Source of the DNA: Chloroflexota bacterium
Lineage (GTDB): Bacteria > Chloroflexota > Limnocylindria > Limnocylindrales > CSP1-4
DNA: 14,805 nt
Assembly: GCA_013695505.1 (NCBI GenBank)
Contig: JACDAH010000473.1
Coordinates: forward strand, 1-14,805
Direction of reading: 5' to 3'
Of this stretch, positions 6,490 through 14,306 are shown in pieces. Every line of letters starts with the position of its first letter. Within the stretch, counting starts at the first letter, position 1. The notes under the pieces are model-generated. The model did not search any database and was not told the origin of the DNA. It worked only from the letters and a program-made list of their open reading frames with translations. Both the position numbers and the translations under genes were made by a program.

Positions 6490-8348
6490 GACGACGGCCC
6501 AGCGTCACCCGAAATCGCCCGGACGTCGTAGATCCTGAGATTGCCCGAATCGAACACGATGTCGACACCGGGCACGTGCTCGAACTTCGTCAGGCCATCA
6601 TAGGTGAGGCCGCCTGCGGCAGCCACTTTGCCGGGTTCACCGTTCTCGAAGTACACGCGGGTCAGCGGGCGGACGCTCGGGAGGCGCAGATCTACGATCA
6701 GATAATCGATTCGGCCCGCCCGCAGGATGGCCCGGTCCGTAGGCGAGAACGTGGACGTGTAGAAGAGGCTCCACGTCTTGATCTGATCGGCGAACTCGGT
6801 GACCGGCGTCTGCCGCCCGTACGCTCCCATGAGGATGCGGTTGATCCGGTCCGTGACGATCCGGTTGCTCGTCCCCAGGTGCTGCAGGCTCCACTTCGCT
6901 GCAGCCACGCCCTCCGCCTCGATCGACCGCGTGTCGGCCGACGGCAGATACGGACCGGGCAGCCGAGCCCAACGCGGCGTGCCGATGATCACTCCCCCGA
7001 CGAAGATCACGGTCAGGACGGGAACGGCGATCCGGCCACGCAGGCGCTGCCGGACGCTGGCCAGGGCAGCCGACGGGAGACGCAGCGGCGCTCCGACGGC
7101 AAGGGCGACGACGAACGCGACTCCCAGGAAGACGAACTCGGGCGTCCGGGACGATTCCTCGGATCCCCGAGCCGTCAGCCGGAGCGCCAGGGTGGCCGGG
7201 TAGGTCGACGCGATGATCCCGAGCGTAACCGCGAGCGGATGGTCGCGAAGGTGGCGGAATCCGTGCCACAGGCCGATCGGGAGCGCGACCAGGATAAGCA
7301 GGACACCGGCGACGCCGACGAGCCGCTCGACAACCGGCGCGACGTCGCCGGCGGACGAGGTGAATAACGGGCGCGCGGCGGATTGACCAATCAGGAAACG
7401 AAAGAACTCGAGCGCGTCGACGACCCGCGGTCCCAGGTACAACAGCGTCTCTGAAGCCACAAGACCGATCCAGACGAGGACACCCACGATCGTGATCGCA
7501 AGGGAGGAGAGGGGCGTTCCGTCGGCTTTCCGGCGCCAGCCCGGAATCATCTGGACGACGGTCCAGATGCCGAGAATTCCGATGAGGACGTAGGCGGTGA
7601 TGTGATGTGTTGCGATTGTCGCGCCGATCACGACGATCGTCGTGAGCAGCCCGAGACGAGAAGAGGAGATGCCAGCGGCGGTGAGCACGAGTGCGACGAC
7701 CGCCAGCGTGAGGGCAAGCGTCTCATAGCTGAACTGCGCGTCGAACAAGAGAAAGTTGGGATTCGCGGCGTAGACGAGGACACCGATCCCGGCCAGCCGG
7801 CTGTCACCGGACGCGTGCTCGAAGAGGAAAAACAGTGCGCCCATGAGGACGAGGCGGGCGCTGCCTGCGACGACGACCCCTGCCAGAAACACATCGCCGC
7901 CTGTAATGCCGGCGACGACGTTGGTCACGATCTCCAGGCCGGGATAGAGCGGACTGACGAGGAGGAGGGGATTGCGTTCGAAAAGCCGACCGCTTGTCGC
8001 GATGTCCCCGATCGTTCGGACGTGGAGGATCTCGTCGTGGAACGTGAACTGGTTCGGGCTGTGGAAGAGCTTCACCAGGTAGAGCGCGCCACCGAGCATG
8101 GTGACAACCGCCACGCGCTCTGATCGGCTGGCTTCCCGGCCGATCAGGATGCGCCCGCTCCAAAGGACCATCGCCCCGATCCCGAGCCAGAAGACGGCGT
8201 CCGAAAGTCCAAATGCGAGCCGACTCAGGGCGTCGCCCACGACCACGAGGAGCAGGCCGACGGCATAGACGAGGAACGTGACGGCAACGACCGAAGCTGA
8301 ACCCGTCGTCGGTTTCCCGGCCATGCCGGAGATCCAGGCGCCGATCAC
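6486..8348 (-). CDS. GT-C-like multi-membrane glycosyltransferase candidate
   Basis: 620 residues from GTG 8348. About 11-13 hydrophobic segments run from residue 18 to 456, followed by a soluble C-terminal domain of about 160 residues. The first large outer loop has FHDEILHVRTIGD (DE at 105-106), like the acidic pair of GT39/GT83-type GT-C enzymes, which use polyprenyl-phosphate sugars on the outer membrane face. Other loop motifs are FSYETLAL (206-213) and ATHHITAYV (246-254). The end, VPGVDIVFDSGNLRIYDV, is typical of large uncharacterised glycan-locus membrane proteins. The frame is open to a GTG at 8447, but GTG 8348 makes a GTGA overlap with the upstream gene, like its neighbours; ATG 8324 is a third option. 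The role could be outer-face glycosyl transfer or glycan polymerisation; no separate Wzy polymerase is seen in the window. Confidence 0.75.
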   Translation of the reverse strand: MIGAWISGMAGKPTTGSASVVAVTFLVYAVGLLLVVVGDALSRLAFGLSDAVFWLGIGAMVLWSGRILIGREASRSERVAVVTMLGGALYLVKLFHSPNQFTFHDEILHVRTIGDIATSGRLFERNPLLLVSPLYPGLEIVTNVVAGITGGDVFLAGVVVAGSARLVLMGALFFLFEHASGDSRLAGIGVLVYAANPNFLLFDAQFSYETLALTLAVVALVLTAAGISSSRLGLLTTIVVIGATIATHHITAYVLIGILGIWTVVQMIPGWRRKADGTPLSSLAITIVGVLVWIGLVASETLLYLGPRVVDALEFFRFLIGQSAARPLFTSSAGDVAPVVERLVGVAGVLLILVALPIGLWHGFRHLRDHPLAVTLGIIASTYPATLALRLTARGSEESSRTPEFVFLGVAFVVALAVGAPLRLPSAALASVRQRLRGRIAVPVLTVIFVGGVIIGTPRWARLPGPYLPSADTRSIEAEGVAAAKWSLQHLGTSNRIVTDRINRILMGAYGRQTPVTEFADQIKTWSLFYTSTFSPTDRAILRAGRIDYLIVDLRLPSVRPLTRVYFENGEPGKVAAAGGLTYDGLTKFEHVPGVDIVFDSGNLRIYDVRAISGDAGPSS

Positions 8349-9487
8349 GGCGCCGATCTCGAAATGCCTGGCGCCCGAGGCTCGAGGATCTTTCGGTACA
8401 GGTCCAGAGTTTTCTCCACCATCGTCTCCAAGCTCGGCGGCGTCCACGCCGCCCCACCGACAGATCCACCTGCCCGGCTGATCGCCATGAGGCGCTCTGC
8501 GATGATCGACGGCGTCGAGTCAGGTTCGACGGTCACGACGCGCTCGGCCGGGATCGAGCGGGCCACCTCCCGGTGCGCAGGAATCGCGCTCAGGACCACG
8601 CTTGCCCCTGCGGCCGCACTCTCCAGGGCGGTCAGGCCAAACGCTTCGTGGCGCGACAGGCTGACGAAGACCGAGGCGGTCCGATACCAGCGGCGGAGAT
8701 CGGCATCGCTGACCCATCCAACGAAGCGGCATCGGTCGCCGAGGCCGAGCCGGCGCGACAGGGCTTCCAGATCCGTCCGAGCGGGTCCGTCTCCGGTTAC
8801 CACGAGGCGCCACGTTGTCGGAAGCTCAACCAGCGTGGCGATGACGCGATCCACCTGCTTGTAGGGCTCGAGCCGTCCGCCCGTGACGATCAGGTCGCCC
8901 TGTTCCTCGGCGAAGGAGTCCGCGGCCTGGATCGCCGCAACATCCACTCCATGAGGGATGACGGTCGTGGGCAATGATGCCCCGAAGTCGGCACGGAGAA
9001 GAGCTTCCTCGACGCTCGAGACGGCGATGACCTTGCGCGCTTGGCGCAACATCCAGCCGCCGAGCGGGCGGTACGGCCGGTGCAGCCAAGCTCGGCCGCG
9101 TGTGTGTCCGGTGCCGTGGTAATGGGGAGTGATGACGAGCGGCCGTCGAGCGAGCCGCGCGGCGATTGCGGCCGACACGGCGATCGGCGTGTGATACGAG
9201 TGGCCGTGAATGACATCGTAGCCGTCGGCGTGACCGATCAGCCATCGGCCGAGCGCCGGCGACACGTAGAACGTCGCGTTTCCACGCAAGGTCGGAAAGC
9301 GCAGGATGTCGAAGCCACCATGACGATCCCGGCGTGGCAGCCGGCCGGTCGGGTCCGTCACGGCGAGCGTCACCTCGACCGATCGCTCAGCGAGTCCTGC
9401 CGCGAGGTCCTCGAGATGCCGTTCGATCCCGCCCGTCGCAGGCCAGCCACGCGGTGCCACCAGCAGCACGCGGAGGGGCAGCGTCAT
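8345..9487 (-). CDS. GT4 family glycosyltransferase
   Basis: 380 residues, a normal length for a GT-B enzyme. The start is VLLVAPRGWPATGGIERHLE at 8-27, with the glycine-rich acceptor-side loop. The C-terminal donor domain has VTGGRLEPYKQVDRVI at 201-216 and a full E-x7-E motif EAFGLTALE at 281-289, the signature of retaining GT4 enzymes that bind nucleotide sugars. HGHSYHTP (94-101) and PHYHGTGH (121-128) are further family features. The frame remains open upstream to 9643, but those 52 residues are Arg-rich, and ATG 9487 gives both the expected N-terminus and an ATGA overlap with the gene before it. The donor sugar is unknown; mannose, glucose or GDP-heptose made by the first four genes are candidates. 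It is probably a cytoplasmic enzyme associated with the inner face of the membrane. Confidence 0.9.
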   Translation of the reverse strand: MTLPLRVLLVAPRGWPATGGIERHLEDLAAGLAERSVEVTLAVTDPTGRLPRRDRHGGFDILRFPTLRGNATFYVSPALGRWLIGHADGYDVIHGHSYHTPIAVSAAIAARLARRPLVITPHYHGTGHTRGRAWLHRPYRPLGGWMLRQARKVIAVSSVEEALLRADFGASLPTTVIPHGVDVAAIQAADSFAEEQGDLIVTGGRLEPYKQVDRVIATLVELPTTWRLVVTGDGPARTDLEALSRRLGLGDRCRFVGWVSDADLRRWYRTASVFVSLSRHEAFGLTALESAAAGASVVLSAIPAHREVARSIPAERVVTVEPDSTPSIIAERLMAISRAGGSVGGAAWTPPSLETMVEKTLDLYRKILEPRAPGISRSAP

Positions 9488-10764
9488 CGGCCGGATCCAC
9501 CCGTGGGAGGGTCGGGCTCGGACGCCGGCTGGGCCATTCCGGGCCGTGCCGTCGCGGCATGCCGGTCCTCGTCGCCGGCAGGACCGGCACTGCCAGCTAG
9601 CTGGTCCAGGATCTGTTCGTAGGCGATCGCGGTCTCCGCCCACGAACGAGGGTGCTCGTACCGCGCGACTGTTCGGATTGCATCGCCGAGCATGACCGCC
9701 GTAAGAGCTGGGACGTCTGCGGGCTCGACCAGGAACAGTCCGCCATAGCCCTCGCCGGCCTCTGCATTGCCTCCGACATTCGTCATCACGACCGGCAAGC
9801 CGTAGCCCATCGCGACATGCAGCGGTCCGCTGAGCGACGAGCGCCGATAGGGCAACACAACGACATCCGCCCCGCGCAGATGGGCGTCAAGCTCCGCATC
9901 ATGGACATACCGGTTCACGAACGTAATCCGATCGGCGTATCGGCTCGCCGCGATCCTTTCCCCGGGCAGATGCCACCCTTCCCACGTCTCGCCAACGACC
10001 GTGAGCCAGTAGTCCTCGATGCGGTCGGGCGGGATCGCATCGAATGCCGCAACGAGATCCTCCAGGCCCTTGTACGGGCGAATGATCCCGAAGAACAGGA
10101 AGTTTGTGGCGCCGGCCGGCGCCGAGCGCAATGCCGCCAGCGGGGCATCGCCGGCCGTCGTTCGGTAGTGATCGTGGGGGCCATGCGGCAGGATTGCCAA
10201 GGGCCGGCGAATGCCGACGCGATAGCGGCTCCGCACCAGGACGGCGTCGTGGGATGAATGAACCGCGAAACCGGTCGCCAGACCGATCACCGCGGGCGCC
10301 ACGACGCCGACATACCAGCGCGCCAACGCCATGCGTGCCTCGCCCGTGTCGATCACCTCGTGGAACTCGATGATCACTTGCTTCCCGGTTAATCGGCCGA
10401 ACAGGGCGAGGACCAGGTACGAATGAAGCACGGTCCCCGTCCACCATTGGAGGATGAGCACCTCTGGGCGACGGCGAAGCAGGAAGAAGATGCCACGCAG
10501 CATGCTCGGGAACCAGAACCAGTCGATGCCGTCGAACCGGGCCACGCCCGGCTCCACACCCAGCTCGGTCAGGTCGCTGCCGACCCGGGCGCGCCCCGGG
10601 TAGAACCGTGCTGGCAGCAATGCCCGCATGGTCACGATCGACACATCATGTCCGCGTGTAAGGAAGGCATTGGCTAGACGGACCGCGTAGATGCTGATCC
10701 CACTCAGGAACCGTGTTCCGGAGCCCACGACCACGATTCGTCGTCGACGGGGATCTGCGTTCAT
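9484..10764 (-). CDS. GT4-like glycosyltransferase with a variant donor motif
   Basis: 426 residues. The N-terminal GT-B domain begins IVVVGSGTRFLSGISIYAVR at 10-29, where S/G residues form the usual glycine-rich loop. The donor domain has FGIIRPYKGLEDLVAAF at 225-241 and SSLSGPLHVAMGYGLPVV at 309-326. The canonical E-x7-E is absent; this S-x-SGxL-x-x-A arrangement is seen in a subset of GT4 proteins. A short Pro/Gly-rich tail follows residue 390. ATG 10764 overlaps the gmhB stop (ATGA), and AGGGG lies seven bases upstream as a ribosome binding site. It likely acts in the same glycan assembly as the following GT4. The donor is unknown. Confidence 0.85.
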   Translation of the reverse strand: MNADPRRRRIVVVGSGTRFLSGISIYAVRLANAFLTRGHDVSIVTMRALLPARFYPGRARVGSDLTELGVEPGVARFDGIDWFWFPSMLRGIFFLLRRRPEVLILQWWTGTVLHSYLVLALFGRLTGKQVIIEFHEVIDTGEARMALARWYVGVVAPAVIGLATGFAVHSSHDAVLVRSRYRVGIRRPLAILPHGPHDHYRTTAGDAPLAALRSAPAGATNFLFFGIIRPYKGLEDLVAAFDAIPPDRIEDYWLTVVGETWEGWHLPGERIAASRYADRITFVNRYVHDAELDAHLRGADVVVLPYRRSSLSGPLHVAMGYGLPVVMTNVGGNAEAGEGYGGLFLVEPADVPALTAVMLGDAIRTVARYEHPRSWAETAIAYEQILDQLAGSAGPAGDEDRHAATARPGMAQPASEPDPPTGGSGR

Positions 10765-11429
10765 CGCGACCCCTGTCTCGGCGCCTTGCTGCGGCCGGCC
10801 GCGGTCGTGGGTCGGGCGGGTGCCGCCCCTGGCACTCGATTGACCGTCGGCCCATCAGGCAGTTGCCCGGCCTCTGCGTCATCGAGCGCTCCCGACCCCA
10901 CGAGGGATGGGAGAGACTCGAAGGCGGCCGCGACCGGCCATCCGGCGGCGGTCGCCGCCGCGCTGATCGCGCGATGGTCCGGTCCGACGACGAAGGCACG
11001 GATACCGAGCCGTTCCGCCGCCTCGACATCGGCGAGGCTGTCGCCGATCATGACCGAGTCGGCCAGGTCAAGGGCGGGACAGCGGTCAAGAATGCGCATG
11101 AACATTCCCACGCCTGGTTTGCGGCAATCGCAGATGTCGAGGTCGTGCGGGCAGACTTCGATCCCCCCAAGGGTCACCCCGGCCGCGCCCAGCGCCTGTG
11201 TCATCCTGGCGGAGATGTCGTCGAAGGCGGCGGCTGTTGTGCGACCCAGTGCGATGCCGCGCTGATTCGTCACGACGAACATGGGCCGGCGGGTTCGTGC
11301 CGCCAGGCTGGCGAGCGCCTCGACCACTCCTGGCAGGAACCTGAACCCGGACCAGGCTGTGACGTAAGCGCCCTCTGGAGGCTTGCGGTTGAGCACGCCG
11401 TCGCGATCGAGGAAGATGGCTCCGCTCAT
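10761..11429 (-). CDS. gmhB: D-glycero-D-manno-heptose 1,7-bisphosphate 7-phosphatase
   Basis: 222 residues. This HAD-superfamily phosphatase removes the C7 phosphate from heptose 1,7-bisphosphate to give the 1-phosphate. Motif I FLDRDGVLN at 6-14 contains nucleophile D8 and acid/base D10; motif II is VVTNQRG at 52-58; the zinc-binding set C93-x-H95 with C100-x-C102 is intact, followed by K104; motif IV is MIGDSLADVEAA at 127-138. The HAD domain ends near residue 175, and an Ala/Pro-rich tail of about 45 residues is extra to the family. The frame continues upstream to 11537, but ATG 11429 begins the family N-terminus and overlaps the gmhA stop (ATGA). Neighbouring hddA and hddC favour the alpha-anomer, GDP-heptose route over the ADP-heptose route; anomer specificity itself cannot be read from these motifs. 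Confidence 0.92.
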   Translation of the reverse strand: MSGAIFLDRDGVLNRKPPEGAYVTAWSGFRFLPGVVEALASLAARTRRPMFVVTNQRGIALGRTTAAAFDDISARMTQALGAAGVTLGGIEVCPHDLDICDCRKPGVGMFMRILDRCPALDLADSVMIGDSLADVEAAERLGIRAFVVGPDHRAISAAATAAGWPVAAAFESLPSLVGSGALDDAEAGQLPDGPTVNRVPGAAPARPTTAAGRSKAPRQGSR

Positions 11430-12034
11430 TCGGGCCGGCGGTAGAGCGATGCCTCTACGATCTCGGACCAGACATGGCCCAGGAGAATGTGCGATTCCTG
11501 AATGCGTGGAGTCTCGTCCGAAGGGACGCGAACGCAAACATCCGCAATCTCGCCTGCACGCCCTCCGTTCCTGCCGGTCAGCGCGACGGTGACAAGCCCC
11601 CTGTCGCGCGCGGCTTCCAGGCCCCGGACGACGTTGAGGGAGCTTCCGGACGTGGTCATCCCGATTGCGACATCGCCTGGGCGACCAAGCGCTTCAACCT
11701 GGCGCGCGAAGACGATTTCAAACGACATGTCGTTGCCGATCGCCGTCAATGCGCTGGTGTCAGTGGTCAAGGCGATCGCCGCCATCGCGGGTCGATCGAA
11801 GTTGTAGCGACCGACGAGCTCGGCGGCGATGTGCTGGGAGTCTGCTGCGCTTCCGCCGTTGCCGAAAATGAGCAGCTTGTTGCCCGCGGCGAGCGCGGTG
11901 ATGAGGATCCCTGCGACCGCGACGGCGTCGTCGAGCCTGGCCACCAGTTCCCGCTTGACGTCGGCGCTGGTGAGGATCCGCGCTCGGAGGGTCGCTTCGG
12001 CAGCTGCCGCGTCGAACGGCTGAAGCTGGGTCAC
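11426..12034 (-). CDS. gmhA: Phosphoheptose isomerase (sedoheptulose 7-phosphate isomerase)
   Basis: 202 residues, close to the 192 of E. coli GmhA. It is a SIS-fold enzyme that converts sedoheptulose 7-phosphate into D-glycero-D-manno-heptose 7-phosphate, the first committed step. IFGNGGSAADSQHIAAEL at 56-73 includes H68 and E72, which match metal- and substrate-binding positions; IGMTTSGSSLNVV at 124-136 is the phosphate-binding Ser/Thr loop; RIQESHILLGH at 177-187 supplies Q179 and H187, matching the second catalytic pair. All key residues are present. The frame is open to 12091, but GTG 12034 gives a GTGA overlap with the hddA stop and the right family length, with a weak GGCGGG upstream. 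It is probably a cytoplasmic tetramer, as in relatives. Confidence 0.95.
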   Translation of the reverse strand: MTQLQPFDAAAAEATLRARILTSADVKRELVARLDDAVAVAGILITALAAGNKLLIFGNGGSAADSQHIAAELVGRYNFDRPAMAAIALTTDTSALTAIGNDMSFEIVFARQVEALGRPGDVAIGMTTSGSSLNVVRGLEAARDRGLVTVALTGRNGGRAGEIADVCVRVPSDETPRIQESHILLGHVWSEIVEASLYRRPE

Positions 12035-13044
12035 GGGACCCGCCAAGTCTGGAGTCCAAGCGGCTCGAGAGCGATTTCGTGGATCTCGCACCCGGCGGTT
12101 CGCATTGCCTCCCGGATCAGATGCTTTCGATCAAATGGACAGTACAGGAGCATGAATCCACCTCCCCCGGCGCCCGTGATCTTGCCGCCCGTCGCGCCAT
12201 GGCTGCGCGCGATCGAATACAGGTCATCGAGCTCGGTCGAAGAGATCTTCGGCGACATCCGCTTTTTCTGTTGCCACTCCTCGTGGAGCAACCCGCCGAG
12301 CTCGTCGAGATGGCCGCTGAGGATCGCGCTCTTCATCTCGACGGCCAGGTGCTTCAGCTCGCGCAGGGCGGCCATGGTGTCGACATCCTGCCGCTCGTAG
12401 CGGGCCACCTGGTCCGCAATGATGTTGGACGACAGCCGGAGCTTGCCGGTATGCACGAGCAGAAGGTTGTACTCGAGCTCGTTCAGCGTGTCGGGATGGA
12501 CCTTCAGGCCGTTGACGATGACGCGGTCCGCCAGGAACTCGATGTAGTTGAACCCGCCGAATGCCGCGGCGTACTGGTCTTGAAGTCCGCCTTGGATCGC
12601 GAGGTCGACTCGTTCGATGGTGCACGCCAATTCCGCAATCTGGTAGTCGGTCAATGACAGCCGCCGGAACTCCTGGAGAAGCCCGACGAGGGTCACGATC
12701 ATCGCCGAGGAGGAGCCGAGACCCGAGCCCGGGGGGGCGTCCGAGTGCAGGAACAGATCGAACCCCTGGCTGTCGGGGCCGATGAGCTGCTTGATCGCTG
12801 CCTTGGCCAGGTCCAGCTGGCCGTCAAGAACCAGATCGCGATGCGAGCTGTACTCGAGCGAGATGCCGAAATCGAGCGAATCGATCCGGATCTGGCGATC
12901 GGGCCTGGGCCGGAGCGTCCCCCAGGCGTAGCTCTTGATCGTTGTGCTGAGAACGGCGCCGCCCTCCATCGCCGGGAATGGTGGAACGTCCGTGCCGCCG
13001 CCGGCAAAGCTGACCCGGAGTGGAGCCTTTGCCCGGATCAGCAT
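12031..13044 (-). CDS. hddA: D-glycero-alpha-D-manno-heptose 7-phosphate kinase
   Basis: 337 residues, normal for this GHMP-family kinase, which phosphorylates heptose 7-phosphate at C1. The N-terminus RAKAPLRVSFAGGGTDVPPF at 4-23 is characteristic of the HddA/FKP-like branch. The ATP-binding GHMP loop PPGSGLGSSSA at 104-114 is intact, and the C-terminal glycine-rich motif GGKITGAGGGGFMLLYC lies at 286-302. The GMP-transferring gene upstream and gmhA/gmhB downstream fix the pathway as GDP-heptose. ATG 13044 overlaps the hddC stop by 7 bases (ATGCTGA); no clear ribosome binding site is visible, so coupling to hddC translation is likely. Confidence 0.93.
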   Translation of the reverse strand: MLIRAKAPLRVSFAGGGTDVPPFPAMEGGAVLSTTIKSYAWGTLRPRPDRQIRIDSLDFGISLEYSSHRDLVLDGQLDLAKAAIKQLIGPDSQGFDLFLHSDAPPGSGLGSSSAMIVTLVGLLQEFRRLSLTDYQIAELACTIERVDLAIQGGLQDQYAAAFGGFNYIEFLADRVIVNGLKVHPDTLNELEYNLLLVHTGKLRLSSNIIADQVARYERQDVDTMAALRELKHLAVEMKSAILSGHLDELGGLLHEEWQQKKRMSPKISSTELDDLYSIARSHGATGGKITGAGGGGFMLLYCPFDRKHLIREAMRTAGCEIHEIALEPLGLQTWRVP

Positions 13045-13790
13045 TCGCGTGGTACGGACGGAGCGACGACCATCGCCGCAGGTGGCTCGTCTCGGATCCG
13101 GAGGTAATCCTCTGGGATTCCGATGTCGACGAAGAATCCCTCGTAGGTCCGGGCAATGACCGTTCGATTCGCGTCGCGGATCAGCGTTGGAAAGAGGTCA
13201 CGCTCGAGCGATGCCGGGCCGATGGCCGGCAGCTCGCCGAGGGTGTCGGCTCGGAGGGCGTAGACGCCACCGTTGACGAAGCCGGCACCCTTGCCCGTCT
13301 TCTCGCGAAAGGCGATGACGCGCGCCCCTTCAACGACCACCGTCCCGAACCGACCGGTGTCATCGACCCGTCGAAGGGCGATGGCGGCGTCGGCCGACGC
13401 CGCTCGCCGAGCCGCTACGAGGTCCACGAGGGGAACGTCGAAGAACGAGTCGCCGTTCAGAACGAGGATCTCCTCGTCGGATGGCCCAGTTGTCGCTGCG
13501 GCGTCGCGGATTGCGCCGCCGGTCCCGAGTGGCTGGGCCTCGGACACGATCCGAAGGCTGATGCCCCAGCGCTCGCCTGAACCGACGGTACGCGCGACCT
13601 GTTCGCCGCCGTAGCCCGTGCAGAGAACCATCCTCGAGACGCCCTGGCGGACCAGATTGTCGATCAGGTATTCGAGGAATGGTCGCCCGCCGATCTCGGC
13701 GAGCGGTTTCGGACGATCTCCGACCACGGCGCGCAGACGGAGGCCGAGGCCACCGACCAGAACATATGCGGGCGGCAGGTTGATCGTCAT
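13038..13790 (-). CDS. hddC: D-glycero-alpha-D-manno-heptose 1-phosphate guanylyltransferase
   Basis: 250 residues from ATG 13790. This nucleotidyltransferase (GT-A/NTP_transferase fold) is likely to transfer GMP from GTP to heptose 1-phosphate. GGLGLRLRAVVGDRPKPLAE spans 13-32, with the PKP lysine at 28; the usual GGxGTRL has Leu in place of Thr. LNGDSFFD at 111-118 holds the metal-binding D114, GFVNGGVYAL is at 170-179, and FVDIGIPEDY at 220-229 carries the second metal Asp. The assignment to HddC rather than a glucose or mannose 1-phosphate transferase rests mainly on the adjacent hddA, gmhA and gmhB. It is the first gene of the operon. The frame is open to 13961, but the 57 extra residues are Arg/Pro-rich and unlike the family. 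No Shine-Dalgarno motif precedes ATG 13790. Confidence 0.87.
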   Translation of the reverse strand: MTINLPPAYVLVGGLGLRLRAVVGDRPKPLAEIGGRPFLEYLIDNLVRQGVSRMVLCTGYGGEQVARTVGSGERWGISLRIVSEAQPLGTGGAIRDAAATTGPSDEEILVLNGDSFFDVPLVDLVAARRAASADAAIALRRVDDTGRFGTVVVEGARVIAFREKTGKGAGFVNGGVYALRADTLGELPAIGPASLERDLFPTLIRDANRTVIARTYEGFFVDIGIPEDYLRIRDEPPAAMVVAPSVPREC

Positions 13791-14240
13791 GGTGGGTCGG
13801 CGCGGTCCGGGGATAGAGCGCCAGCGCAAAGCGCGGGGCCTCTGGCCGGACGCCAGGACTCTCCGTATAGGGCTGATTGGGCGTGCACGGCAGCGCGGAG
13901 GCGTGCGTGGATGATGCTGCGTCGAGTCACTGTTGATCGGCAGAGAAGCCGGGGCGGTCATTATCGGATGGTCGAGGTCGGAAGTATCAGCGTCGGGCAG
14001 ACAGCGGTGCCGACCGTCAACGAAACCAGGAATTCGCCGCCCACAAGTGTACCCCGTGAGATTGCAAACTACGGCGAACTCACCATTGCCAACCCGCGCG
14101 AGTACCGGCGTCGAAGGACTATCTGGTGACTGGCCGCACGAGTGGTCGCCTGCGAGTGTTGGAGTAAGGCAACTCGCCAGCCGCCACGACCCTCACGGTG
14201 CGATCGCGGCGGGCGGCTACGGGCACTGCTGCTGTTGTCG

Positions 14241-14262
14241 GGCCGGAATGGTCCCTTCGGCC
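14241..14262 (+). other. Hairpin in the leader of the Ig-like gene
   Basis: GGCCGGAA pairs with TTCGGCC around the loop TGGTCCC, giving a 7-bp stem with one bulged G. It lies 45 bases before the GTG start. It could be a leader structure or a terminator-like stem lacking a T-run; chance is also possible in GC-rich DNA. Confidence 0.25.
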
Positions 14263-14292
14263 GATCTCCATCTCGCCGCCATCGCTCAGCGC

Positions 14293-14297
14293 AGGAG
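14293..14297 (+). promoter_or_regulatory. Ribosome binding site of the Ig-like gene
   Basis: AGGAG ends nine bases before GTG 14307. It is one of the better Shine-Dalgarno matches in the window and decides the start of this partial gene. Confidence 0.6.
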
Positions 14298-14306
14298 TCG
14301 TCTGTC

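Larger units (their letters stand above)
13791..14306. promoter_or_regulatory. Divergent intergenic region, probable promoters
   Basis: 516 bases separate the starts of hddC (minus) and the Ig-like gene (plus), so both promoters should lie here. The segment has more A/T patches than the coding parts, around 13860-13885 and 14050-14095. A possible minus-strand -10 element, TATACG, is at 13869-13864, about 74 bases upstream of hddC, with only a poor -35 match 17-18 bases before it. No convincing plus-strand promoter, operator palindrome or riboswitch was found. Short open frames exist (such as 72 codons at 13911-14129), but none resembles a protein family. Confidence 0.45.

Noticed and set aside
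8349..8447. Upstream extension of the GT-C-like gene to GTG 8447
   Set aside because: It would overlap the preceding gene by about 100 bases, whereas GTG 8348 gives the 4-base GTGA overlap seen throughout the operon.
13791..13961. Upstream extension of hddC to an ATG at 13961
   Set aside because: The 57 added residues are Arg/Pro-rich and precede a normal family N-terminus at ATG 13790.
13911..14129. 72-codon plus-strand open frame in the divergent region
   Set aside because: No ribosome binding site, no recognisable family and no conservation evidence; it probably lies in regulatory DNA.
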